Position numbers and translations under genes: made by a program. A DNA stretch of 64,000 nucleotides. Source: Strigamia acuminata. Its lineage: Eukaryota; Arthropoda; Chilopoda; Geophilomorpha; Linotaeniidae. The DNA lies in the NCBI GenBank assembly GCA_949358305.1, contig OX442315.1:8272427-8336426 (forward strand). The letters are read 5' to 3'. This document shows, in pieces, positions 31,701-42,208 of this stretch (the first letter of the stretch is position 1; every line of letters starts with the position of its first letter). The notes beneath the pieces are model-generated. The model ran no database searches. It was not told the DNA's origin and was given only the letters and a program-made list of their open reading frames with translations.

Positions 31701-32370
31701 GGATTTTTTCATTTACTGAAAGTCCGTAATAAAAAACCAATAATCATCGGAAAAAGATTTAATTCTTGCCGTAATTACTAGTATTTTACAGTAACAATCC
31801 AAAATCTTAGGAAACAAAAAGCAATGCCTGATGGAGTATGACGTAGTTAGTTCTAAAGTTCATTTGACCTGGATCCAGTTCTTGGATCTAAGTGGGTCCA
31901 AAGTGTCTGACCTCAATCAATTCATTGTTTTTGAATGACAAAATTGATTGGAAATGCTTTAAAGATTGATTTCATGCTAGTTGCTATCAATGTCATCCAA
32001 AAAAACCATTTTTTAACTATCATAAAACATTTAAGAAATTTCAAATTGAATTTTGAATTGACAGTCAGTCTGCACATGTGCATGACTGTCTGATTCAAAC
32101 TGATGATGCAGGGCAAGAAGACTGCGACCATCATGCATTGCTTTTTTCACTACGTTTTTTGGATTGTTTTTATAAAATAATTACTACTAGTACAACAATT
32201 TAATTTTTTTCTTGACAATTATTGGTTTTTTATTACAGGTTTTCAGATAATGTAAAAATCCCACTCAGTGCAGTTGACCTTTAAAAATGTCTACTTCTAT
32301 GACTTTGGTAAATTGCAACATTCCCATCTGGTTAAAAAAATACAATAAAATTACATTGCAATGTTGACTG
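28745..32370. other. Gene-poor intergenic DNA
   Basis: I recognise no gene. The stretch holds an imperfect repeat of ATCGCGAAAAAA (about 29230-29300) and a small TIR element (29970-30440); the rest is unannotated AT-rich DNA. Confidence 0.5.
29968..30442. mobile_element. Small TIR element with TA target site and CG-rich ends
   Basis: CCGTATATC (29972-29980) and GATATACGG (30430-30438) are inverted ends, each bordered by TA. Just inside are repeated CCCGCGCGCTATT/GGCCCGCG motifs in both orientations. There is no transposase frame. The TA target suggests a Tc1/mariner/pogo-type parent, but I cannot name it. Confidence 0.65.
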
Positions 32371-33192
32371 GGAGACCGAGAGCGAGAGAGAGAGAGAGAA
32401 AGCGAGAAAGCGAGAGCGTGAGAGAGAGAGCGAGAGAGAGAGCGAGAGAGAGAAAGCGAGAGAAAGAGCGAGCGAGAGGGAGTGAGAGAAAGAGCGAGAG
32501 TGAGAGAGAGAGCAAGAGAGTGCGAGAGAAAGAGCGAGAGAGAGCAAAAGAGAAAGCGAAAGAAAGCAAAAGAGAGAGCGAGAGAAAGAGCAAGAGAGAG
32601 AGCGAGAGAGAGTGCGAGAGAGAGAGAACGAGCAAGAGTGCGAGAGAGAGGGCGAGAGAAAGCGAGAGAGAGAGAGCGAGAGAGAGAGAGAGGGAGAGAG
32701 AGCGAGAGGAAGAGAAAGAGCGAGAGAGAAAGCGAGAGAGAAAGCGAAAAGGAGAGAGCGAGAGAGAGCAAGAGAGAGCGAGAGAAAGAGCGAGAGAGAG
32801 AGGTAGAGCGAGAGCGAGAGAGAGAGGTAGAGCGAGAGCGAGAGAAAGAGCGAAAGAAAGAGCGAGAGAAAGAGCGAGAGAGAGCGAGAGAAAGAGCGAG
32901 AGAGAGCGAGAGAAAAAGCAAGAGAGAGCGAGAGAGCGAGAGAGCGAGAGAGAGCGAGAGAGAGCGAGAGAGAGCGAGCGAGAGAGTGAGAGAGAGAGAG
33001 CGAGAGAGCGAGAGAGAGCGAGAGAGAGATGGAGAAAGAGCGAGCGAGAGAGCGAGAAAGAGCGAGAGAGAGATGGAGAAAGAGCGAGCGAGAGAGAGAG
33101 AAAGAGAGAGCGAGAGAAAGCGAGAGAGCGAAAGAGAAAGCGAGAGAGCGAGAGAGCAAGAGAGAGAGTGAGAGAGAGAGTGAGAGAGAACG
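32371..33192. repeat. Long homopurine (GAGAGC)n microsatellite
   Basis: About 820 bp consist almost only of A and G on the plus strand, with periodic C (GAGAGAGCGAGAGA), in degenerate 2-, 6- and 8-base periods. Very long Arg/Glu or Ser/Leu frames over it on both strands are artefacts of the repeat. Such tracts can adopt triplex DNA. Confidence 0.95.
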
Positions 33193-33350
33193 AACTAGAA
33201 GTTGATGCTCATTGAAATTCTGAAGATGCCGGATTCTGTGGCCGAAAATCGACCTTTTTTTTGCAATGATTCAGTTCATTTATATTGTATAAGCAATTTC
33301 AGTTCACAATGGAACAATTCCTATCACACTAGTCAGGTATTGATCACTGA

Positions 33351-34123
33351 TATACAGGGTGTCCTAAAAGTATGGTTCCCTCCAAATATTTCCTGAGCAA
33401 TTGCATCTAGGCCAACTTTGATGAAGCGATCGTATAGGAAGTTGGGTGAGAGCAATCCAATGACATCATCAAATTTGACCTTGAAGGTCATTTTCAAGGT
33501 CATTCACTTGCTAACTTCTAAACCAATCAGGTTAGAGCAAAAAAGTCAATTACAAAGTTGTAGAGCACCATCAAATTAGTACTATCCAACTTATCTTAGT
33601 CATCTTAAGTTAAATGTTTTCTTTTTAAAAAGGAGGCAAATCAGCTGAAATAAAGACAGCCATTGTGACAAAACTTAAATTTCTCTTCGAAAAATACTGA
33701 ATTACTTAAATAAACAAATTCAAATGTGCATTATTATGGAAGTAAACAAGAAAAACCACTGCCTTTTTTTAATGCCTTAAAAATTATTTTATCACAAAAA
33801 TAAAAAATTTCACTTTGCGGATTTTTTTTCTGATTTGCCTTCTTTTTAAAAAGAAAACATTTCACTTAAGATGACTAACATCAATTGGATAGTACTAATT
33901 TGATGGTGCTCTACAACTTTGTAATTGACTTTTTTGCTCTAACCTGATTGGTTTAAAAGTTAGCAAGTGAATGACCTTGAAAATGACCTTCAAGGTCAAA
34001 TTTGATGACGTCATTGGATTGCTCTCACCCAACTTCCTATACGATCGCTTCATCAAAGTTGACCTAGATGCAATTGCTCAGGAAATATTTGGAGGGAACC
34101 AGACTTTTAGGACACCCTGTATA
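33351..34123. mobile_element. Non-autonomous DNA transposon with 292-bp inverted repeats
   Basis: 33353-33644 and 33830-34121 are inverted copies, 292 bp each, starting TACAGGGTGTCCTAAAAG, with flanking TA duplications. The 185-bp centre is non-coding. The TA target and CAGGGTGTCC end are common in Tc1/mariner-type elements; this exact family is not identified. Confidence 0.88.
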
Positions 34124-34386
34124 GTGTGCACCCACGAAATTTGTAAACAATAAAAATCAATCTGCTAATTTTAATTTTGAAACACTGCATGTTAACTAGA
34201 CTACTTATTCTGCAGGACAACTCTTGATGACCAAACGACCACCCACTTAATACTTGTCATCCTACAGACCAAATGATGTTACCTCACTCTCCCTCTGCAC
34301 TTTTATTCCCTGATTTACTCCAGGCAGAAGCAATAAGACCATAAAACCTAAAACAAAGCAACTTGTATTACTTGTCCTCGGTTTCA

Positions 34387-35137
34387 CACTAGGCGCATTC
34401 GAAAAGTAATTTGCACTAAACGACCAGTGCAACTGGTAGTGTAAATTTCAAGTTAAACGACCCAATTTTCGAGTTTCAAAATAAATTTCTGTGTAAAATT
34501 CAGTAGTGTAAATTCAAGTGTAAATATTAAATTAGTCCAAATAATAACCATAGTCATTATTGTTGTTGTTTACTCTAAAAAAAAAAACAGGAGATTATAA
34601 AAACATGATTATAAAATGTAAATTTATTTTAATTATTTGTATTATTAATATTTATTTCCGAACGGGAATCGGCTGAACATCCGCCTCAATCGCACAAACG
34701 CAGCCGAACGTCGGCCGAACGTCGGCCGCATTCGATTGTACAAATGCGGCCGAACGTCGGTCGAACGTCGGCCGTATTCGATCGTACAAATGCGGCCGAA
34801 CGTCGGTCGAACGTCGGCCGTATTCGATCGTACAAATGCGGTCGAACATCGGTCGCATTCGATCGCAAGAATGCGGCTAATACCTGCTAAAAAATTGTTC
34901 TTGCGATCGACATCGTTCCAACCGATCTAACGAAAATCCAAGATGGCTGCCAGCAAGACCCGATTTCAACGAGAAAACTCGTTGCACGGAGATTTTAAAC
35001 GGAAACGTGGCGTACAGGCCGTTTCCGTTTAACCAGTTTACACGACATTTACACGAATTAATTCGTATAAATGTCATGTGAAAACGAGTGTAAACACGTT
35101 TACACTCGTTTTAATGACTTTTCGAATGCGCCTAGTG
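34387..35137. mobile_element. TIR element carrying a CG-rich internal satellite
   Basis: CACTAGGCGCATTCGAAAAGT (34387-34407) is repeated as a perfect complement at 35117-35137. Inside are the 46-bp satellite (34686-34868) and two further hairpins, AAACGGAAACG/CGTTTCCGTTT (about 34997-35030) and AACGAGTGTAAA/TTTACACTCGTT near the right end. No transposase is seen and no clear target duplication was found. Confidence 0.75.
34686..34868. repeat. CG-rich tandem repeat, about 46-bp unit
   Basis: The units repeat GCGGCCGAACGTCGG, TCGAACGTCGGCCG and TATTCGATCGTACAAAT. The CpG density is very unlike the surrounding AT-rich DNA. Confidence 0.88.
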
Positions 35138-38100
35138 ATCACGAACTCCGAATACCACTCGCTTGAAATCCCTCAAACATCGCTTCACTTGCTCGCTTGA
35201 CCACTTGCCCACTTCACTTTTTTTTACTTGATTGCTCATCAAACCATTGACCAATCACCGCATGAATTCACCATTTCTAAACCTAAGGAAAAAATTAAAA
35301 AAAAAAAAAACTTTTGACATTGCACTTACTCAGTGATTGCGGTCAGTCATTTCAATTACTTTTTACATCGACCATTGGTTCGTCGCATTGCCCGATAGCA
35401 ACAGCTTGACCATCCTCGGTTGCCTAGCAACGCAGCAGCCCCAATCTTCTATCGAATGTTGCACTCTGCTCACCCCAAGAAAAATGTAAACTCATTTGCT
35501 TTTGACTTTTCACCTTTATTCGGGCTCTGACATGACATGGTCTGCAATAACAAATTTTACACACTCCCGGGTCAAACGAACCTTCAAAATTGCACTTTGC
35601 AACTGATAAATAGCAAAAGTACAACAATGCGAGCTCATTTTTTACATCTTTTGGTATTATTCTTGAAATATTGATTTACTCGCGTTGTCGTGGCAACATG
35701 TCTGAGATGCTGGCAGCAGATTAGCACTATTGTTGATGATAAAATGTTTGATGTGTTGTGTTGTGGGGAAAAGCAGATGGATCTTGTGTGAAAAATGGTT
35801 GGGCAGAGTTGGATGAAAGAAGAAAGATGGCGCTGCTTGTAGTGCAATTTATATTCTGTGCACGACTATTCATTCATTTATGGGATTTTGGTTGGGACTA
35901 GTTCTGAAGAGTTTTAATAGTTTGGGGTTTGAATACAAATTCTTTTTTTGGGGGGCTTTGGCTACAAATTTTACATATTCTATGCAACTTTGTAGTCATC
36001 AAACATTAAATTAAAAGTTTTTACATATGGAAATAATCAGTCAAGGTTGAAAAATTGATTTTTCCACTTGGAAATAATGAGTGAAATTAGAAAAAAAAAA
36101 TTTTCCACTCAAAAATAATCCGTAAAAGTAGAATAATTGGAAAAATTAACTTTTCCACTTGAAAATAATCAGAAAAAATTGGAAAAATTAATTTTTCCTT
36201 TTGAAAATAATCAGAAAAAATTGGAAAAATTAATTTTTTCATTTGAAAATAATCAGAAATAATTGAAAAAATTAATTTTTCCACTTAAAATTATTCAGAA
36301 AAAAATTGAAAAATTAATTTTCCACTTGAAAATAATCCGTAAAAATATAAAAATTGGAAATAATTAGAAAAAAAAGGTAAAATTAATTTTTCCACTTGAA
36401 ATAATCCGTAAAAATATAAAAATTGGAATTAATTAGAAAAAATTGGAAAAATTAATTTTTCCATTTGAAAATAATTCATAAAAGTAGAAAAATTGGAAAA
36501 ATTAACTTTTTCACTTGAAAATAATCAGAAAAAATTGGAAAAATTGGAAAAATTAATTTTTCCACTTGAAAATAATCAGAAAAAAATGGAAAAATTAATT
36601 TTTCCACTTGAAAATAATCAGAAAAACTTAGAAAAATTAAATTTTTCACTTGAAAATATTAAAATTATGTAAATTTCTGTATTACACAACCTTGAAGTCA
36701 ACCACTATTCTAAATTAGCAAGCCTGTGAAACTCACACAGTGTTAGTAGCGACACCTTGGGGCAAAATAAGGAGTTATACTTTTCCTTAAAATTACACAA
36801 AACTTAAAAAAAAACTTTTATTTTTCCTTTTGTTTTCAAGCTGAATTATTGACAATAACCTTAAGAAAATATTTACCAAACCGCTTTTCAAGTTGAGAAG
36901 ACCAATCAAGGTACCCGATCGTTTAAATCCATTTTTAATAAAAAAAAAAAAAAAAAAAATAAACACATTGTTGTTACGGCAACGAGTGAAAAATTGATGG
37001 TACCAAACTCCCATTAATCTTTTATTTAAACACCAACATGGCTTCAAGACAAATTGTTCAAACAAATGCCAAATTGCAAATTAAATTGCACTACATCATA
37101 AACAAAATAAACAAACCACAACAACCTTCTCTTATTGTTTATTACCATCAACAAATCTCTTATTATTTGTGAAATTTCTTCATCGTTGCAATTATTGCGC
37201 ATCAATTAACAATCCAATTGACAAACCAAGCACGTAATAAACTGCTTAACTACTTTTTAAAAGTTAAAATTAAATGGATGTTTGCCACGTCTCAATTCCC
37301 CCTTGGAGATATATTTATGAGCCAGATCAATAAATGGCAGAACCAACAAGGAATATCTTAAAAATGAAAAGAAAGACAGGGTGGGGGAAAGAAGAAAAAA
37401 GAAGACACTCATGTCTTCTTTTCACAAATCCCTTTGCATAAGTTGGGTAAAGATATTACTCAGCCGTGAATCCCCATCTAGCAAACACCTTTGGAATATT
37501 TGATGTTCCTTATTCTTCTCTTCTTTTCTCACCACACAATACTTTTTTGATCGCGCCACACTAAATCCACTTTCATTCTTCTTTCTCTTGTCCAACCTTT
37601 CAAAATGATGCTGACTCTACATCAAGACACATCATTTTTCACTTTAAACAAACTCCGATGTAGGCCCACTTTTATTTTATCAACAATATAAATAAAATAA
37701 AAAAAAAATTAAAAAATTAAATTACAATAATATTTCAGACCAAAAACCAAACCAAACAAACAAACAAAAGATGACAATGCAAAGGAATTATATGTTGATA
37801 TTATTGACAAGACATGACATTTTTGTTTATTAGTTATTACCAGACTGAGAAAACAGAATTCTAAATAAATACGAAGTAGAATTTTAAATCAGCAATGAGT
37901 CTCACATGCAGTCTAAGTGGAAAGAATAAGTGTTGGAAAAAGCCGCAGTCAGAGGGCCGTCTAGATAAGAGGTCATTGGAAATTTAAAAAATTATTCAAG
38001 TCTTTTACGGAGACATTATGTCGTTTAACACCACGAAAACAAGTCATCAGTGGTCTTATTTAAAAAAAAAAAAACATTACAAACGACTAAGCATAAAATA

Positions 38101-38175
38101 TAAGTGCAAATAAATGAGGCAAGAATAACAATAAAATGCATATTTATTGTAGATAATGTGTGCAACAGTGCATTA
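35138..38175. other. Gene-poor intergenic DNA
   Basis: No convincing coding frame is seen. A 42-bp satellite occupies about 36050-36655; otherwise the DNA is AT-rich with homopolymers. Element 3 begins at the right end. Confidence 0.5.
36050..36655. repeat. AT-rich satellite, about 42-bp unit
   Basis: More than ten degenerate units carry TTGGAAAAATTAATTTTTCC, ACTTGAAAATAATCAGAAAA. Each unit contains the palindrome GGAAAAATTAATTTTTCC. Confidence 0.9.
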
Positions 38176-38179
38176 GTGT

Positions 38180-39170
38180 TGCTGCGATCCGGGTTATTAT
38201 CGCACTTATTTCTAATAAATAAGCACGAAACCGCAGGTGAATGCTAAAATAGACTTACAATCAGCGGCCTTAAACTTGTCTAGGGTTAAGTTTATTAAGT
38301 AGGAAAATAAAGACACAATTTTATGATAAAAATCACACAAAAGGTTTTATTCGTTATAAATTACAATGACTAGTATTATTATGAATTATATATTGATTAA
38401 TTAAAATAATAATATCACAGATGCGACAAGTCGCGAGAATGAGCGGGAAAACAATGGAGGGCTTGCAACGACTGTTGCAAGCTACAAAGCGCGGCGAATG
38501 CGCTTGACAACCAAAGTTGTTAGGAAAATGGCTTCCGCTATTTTCCTCGTCTTCACTCACACGTACGATGATCCTCGGATGATGGTTCACGGTGAGTCTT
38601 CCACACGAAGTACGACGGCACGGGGCGGTGGTTCACGTTCGGGCAGGCGTCCGTTCACGTCCGATGGCGGTGGCAGCAGTTCGCGCTACTGCGACGGCGA
38701 TGGTTCACGCGACACGGGAAACTTCTCGTTACGATAGCTGGAATTAGCGACGGCTAATTCAAGCTGAATTGCTGGCTTTGTGCGTTTGTTGCACAAAGAT
38801 AGCAGGTGAAACTGAAGAACACGAGTCCACTATCAAGACTTTTCTTTCAGGAGCAAAAGCAGTGATGTTTGTGGTTGTGTGTTATTTTTCAGAGTCCCGA
38901 TTTGAGCCAAGGCGCGAGCCCAGCACGCTTCAATATTGCGCAGAAAACCTGCGCACTTAGCTCAAATGGGTGCAACTAGTGGTTATTACACCTTATTGCA
39001 CCATAACGGCTAATAACCGTTTTCACCCCGGACAACCTGGGGTGATATGTGCCTAGAGAGGATTTCTCCCCTCGGTCACATGATCTGACTTGGCGTGTGC
39101 CACAGTCAAATTAATTAGAAGACAATTAATTTTATCTTCTAAGTTGGTGAAATATTTTGAGATCACCACA
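38180..39170 (-). repeat. 3' LTR of element 3 (991 bp), hairpin-rich
   Basis: It starts TGTGGTGATC and ends CGCAGCA on the sense strand. About ten short perfect inverted repeats lie between 38461 and 39044, for example 38461-38482, 38522-38547, 38741-38760, 38776-38798, 38937-38955 and 39024-39044. Small plus-strand frames in it are not genes. Confidence 0.95.
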
Positions 39171-39182
39171 CATCCCCCCATT
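39171..39182 (-). promoter_or_regulatory. Polypurine tract of element 3
   Basis: The sense strand reads AAATGGGGGGATG directly before the 3' LTR, the expected plus-strand primer position. Confidence 0.65.
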
Positions 39183-39222
39183 TAAGACGAATCTTACATG
39201 GAGAGAAAATGAACGAACCGAT

Positions 39223-41868
39223 TTATGATTCGTCCATGTTCTGAGTTCGCTCAGGCGTCAACGGGCGCATCATGTCCGTGTCGTTATTCCTCGGATCTGA
39301 CCGCTCGTTAACCGTACACAGGTCGCGACCTGCGTTTGGTCCGGAGACCATTCCAGGGTTGACATGAAGCCAAACCTGGATGATTCTTGCCGAGTTCGCT
39401 AGGTTGAAAAATCCTAGCGCCGCAAACTCTATCGGATCCTCTGGCGCCAATCGTGCTCTCAGGAGTCGGTCGTGGAGCACAGATGGTGGGCTTAACACCC
39501 GGATGTGGTCCTCGAGCCACATAAACACCTGCCTCGACAACTTGTGGTTGTTGCTAAGCAGTGTTCGCGTATCCGGCGTCAAATAGAAGTGCGGATACAG
39601 GCGCATCAGAGTCTTGTAAGCTGACTCTTTCTTCAGCGGCTTGACCTTCGTCTCCGGCTTGGCTGGCGGCGGCGGCGGCGGTGGACGTGAGTCTTCCGTC
39701 GTGGCATCGTCGAAATGGCTCGGCGAGCCCAAGAAAACCAACGCGGGTGCGGAGGTTGACGAGGGTGTGACGCCTCGTCCCTGCGCTCGACCAACTCCGG
39801 TGAGCTTACGGGGTTCGACTACCCGTTGAACTCCGGCTGGAGTTTGAGAACTTCCGGCGTTCTCCGGCCAAAACGAACATCCAGCGCCCTCTTGAGCCGA
39901 CTGGAAAACAGCTAGCGACGCGGCTGCTGTGGCGCTCGTAACTGGAAGCGTTGTTCTTCCGGCCATTTGCGCTGTGGCCTTCGCAAAGGACCACTCGGTT
40001 CGTAACCGAACGGCGGCCTCTTCTTCGGTCTCGCCGTTTGCTACGACTTGCTTAATGAGCTCGGCTAAGATCGTAGGCGGGTCGAGCCGGAGGTGGTACC
40101 ACAGCTCGACTTTCTTCTCCGACAGGCCCATCGGCGCGATCCAAAGGTACGTAATGGCCGCTAATGCCTGTCCTGGCGAAGGAAGAACACCAGGGTACAA
40201 CACCCTAGTCATCCCCGGAATGAGCTGACGCTGAAAATCCATCAGGCGGGGATCATCAATTGTATTGATGTCGGAGAGTTCTAGCCTTTCAGCTAGTCTC
40301 TGCCAGTCCTTCTGCGACTCGGCGATCTGGGCGCTTTGGTATGCGTCCAGCTTCTGGAGCACTTCCTGCTGCGCTCTAATGGGTTGCTGCTCGTAGCAGG
40401 TCCATTGTGGTCCGAATGACTCACTAAAAAATGGCCGGAGTTGCAGGTTGCTAACTCCAGCCGGCAAGCGGGAAACATATCCATGTTCGGGCAAGCGGCT
40501 AGCGTGTCCAGGTACTGGCACGCTACAGTCGGGAGAGATATCACCGACGACACGTCTCATGGCGTATGGAGTAGCCGGGTTGTCCACTTTGAACGTGGAG
40601 GCGGTTCGGCTACTTCGGGCGGACTGGATTGTGGAGTCCGATTCGAAGCTTAACGAAGACGACGAGCCAAACGACTCTGGTGTCCGTCCTCGTCGCGACT
40701 GCGGGCGTGGTGGCTGTGCTTCAGTCGAATATGGGCGCGATCGCTTCTGTCGCTCCTCTCGATCGCGGCTGGATTCTCGAAACATCGGGCGTGTTGCTTG
40801 ATCCGGCGGAGGGAGTCTTCCCACCCTCAAATCCTCGTCTTGTGGCGGAGGATTGATGGCCGCTGGGGCCGGGAGTTCATCTTCTCGATAGAACGGGAGA
40901 GCGCATCGCGCTTGCTCCTCTGCCTCGTGTTCTTGAGCCAGTTGTCGATTTTCGTCGACGCGAAGCTGCGCTGCGGCGGCTCGGAGTGCTTTCGACGGGA
41001 AGAATCCCGGAAAATCATTGAAGCACCCGGCGAGCGCCAACTGGTGGAGCTCGGTTTGTGTGGCGGGAAATTGCGGGTTCCCGTCACGAACGGACTTGCG
41101 GTACCGTTGCACGACTTCTCGCTGCGTCGTCTTGAGGTTTTTCCTCACTTGGTGGAGAGCACCGTAATTAATTCCGGTGCTCCTGAGCACTCTTCTGCGC
41201 TCGTGACGCTCTCGAGGCGTCACTGGCCATTGGTTGTGCAGCAACTCGGCAGCTAGTGGTCCTGGGGGGCTCTCGTCGAGCGTCCACTCGATTTCGTCGA
41301 CTCCGTTGACGTGAAGGCGCTCGATAAATCGGCCTTTTGCACCAAATCCTTGCAGCGCCGATCTGCTGAAGTCGTGGCGCAACTTCCACCACGTGTTGTT
41401 TGCCGTCTTCAGTCTTCTGATTTTTTCGGGCAACGCCGCCCGAAAAATCAGCGGGTGCTGAGTCGGCACGTGATCGGGAAGCGCGAATGGCGTTTCTCGA
41501 TCCCTCTCGATCTATATTCGAAAAAATAAATAAATTAGTTTATTTAAAAATAAACAAATAATTTCTTATTTGAAATATTTTTTAAGCTTAGCGCTTGTGG
41601 CCGTGAGCCACTAAGGGATGTTGGTTGTCATGGCAACTCCCTTCGCACATGCTTGAAGCACGTGACTTTTATAGCCGCCATTTTTATTTTTTAGCGGCTT
41701 GTGTTTGAAGTCAGGAAAAGTGAATTTTCTCAATTTTTCTGACTGAAACACCAAGTGAAAATTATTTTAATAATTTACCCTCTCTTGTAACGATAATTGG
41801 ACCTCGTTATTGGCACCTTCCATCGGAATTTCTGCATCCGCATGGAGGTTTACCTCGTCGTCTGCCAT
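39223..41868 (-). CDS. Third ORF of element 3, two exons, env position, unknown function
   Basis: Exon 2 is an open frame with no in-frame ATG at its beginning; the frame is closed upstream by the TAG of a canonical splice acceptor (pyrimidine-rich, ending AG at 41513-41512). Upstream, an ATG at 41868 opens 30 codons (MADDEVNLHADAEIPMEGAN...) ending at a donor AGG|GTAAAT (exon end 41779). Joining 41868-41779 to 41511-39223 keeps phase 0 and predicts 792 residues. The protein has an Arg-rich N-terminal domain with WWKLRHDF, a long Pro/Ser/Arg-rich middle with a run of seven Pro, and helical C-terminal parts (ALAAITYLWIAPMG; RQVFMWLEDHIRVL). There is no signal peptide, transmembrane segment or furin site, so an envelope role is unlikely. 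I do not recognise the family. Confidence 0.8.
41512..41778 (-). other. Predicted intron of the element 3 third ORF
   Basis: Donor GTAAAT at 41778, acceptor TTTATTTTTTCGAATATAG ending at 41512. The 267-bp segment is AT-rich relative to the flanking exons and contains stops in the ORF frame. Confidence 0.75.
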
Positions 41869-41906
41869 TCGTTTTCTTTTTCGCGTCGAAAAAGAAATTC
41901 TTTCGG

Positions 41907-41908
41907 CT
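41907..41908 (-). promoter_or_regulatory. Possible splice acceptor before exon 1 of the third ORF
   Basis: The sense strand reads TTATTAATTCTTTCTAG ending at 41907, 38 bases before the ATG. This would let a spliced subgenomic RNA deliver the third ORF, as for retroviral env. The upstream donor was not located. Confidence 0.45.
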
Positions 41909-42208
41909 AGAAAGAATTAATAAAGTATATTAAATATATTTATCGAATTTTTCTATCAGAAAAACTACTTACAGTTCGTAGGTTCGCAAAAAACTGTCGT
42001 TATAACGCACTCGACGCATCCACTTTGGAAACTACTGAGAAAGTGGCTAAGTTCGTTGATTGGAGAAACGAACTTGTTTCGGTGACACCGAATGACGTCA
42101 CAAATTATAACGCATTGTGAACGTTGTCGTTCGAGTGTGAACTACGAATGACGTCACGAGATTGCTCTCTCGGATCTTTTGGGTAAACCCAAAAGGTGAA
42201 AGTCAACG

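Noticed and set aside
32265-33215. Very long Ser/Leu/Arg-rich and Arg/Glu-rich reading frames
   Set aside because: They are present on both strands and several frames of a purine microsatellite, so they are a product of the repeat, not genes.
38498-38960. Small plus-strand frames repeated at 49911-50373
   Set aside because: They lie inside the two LTR copies, are antisense to the element and are explained by LTR duplication.
40798-41256. 152-codon plus-strand frame opposite the third ORF
   Set aside because: Antisense shadow of a GC-rich coding exon without any supporting signal.
39223-41868. Reading the third ORF of element 3 as an envelope glycoprotein
   Set aside because: No signal peptide, transmembrane segment, cleavage site or cysteine pattern of an envelope; only its position fits.
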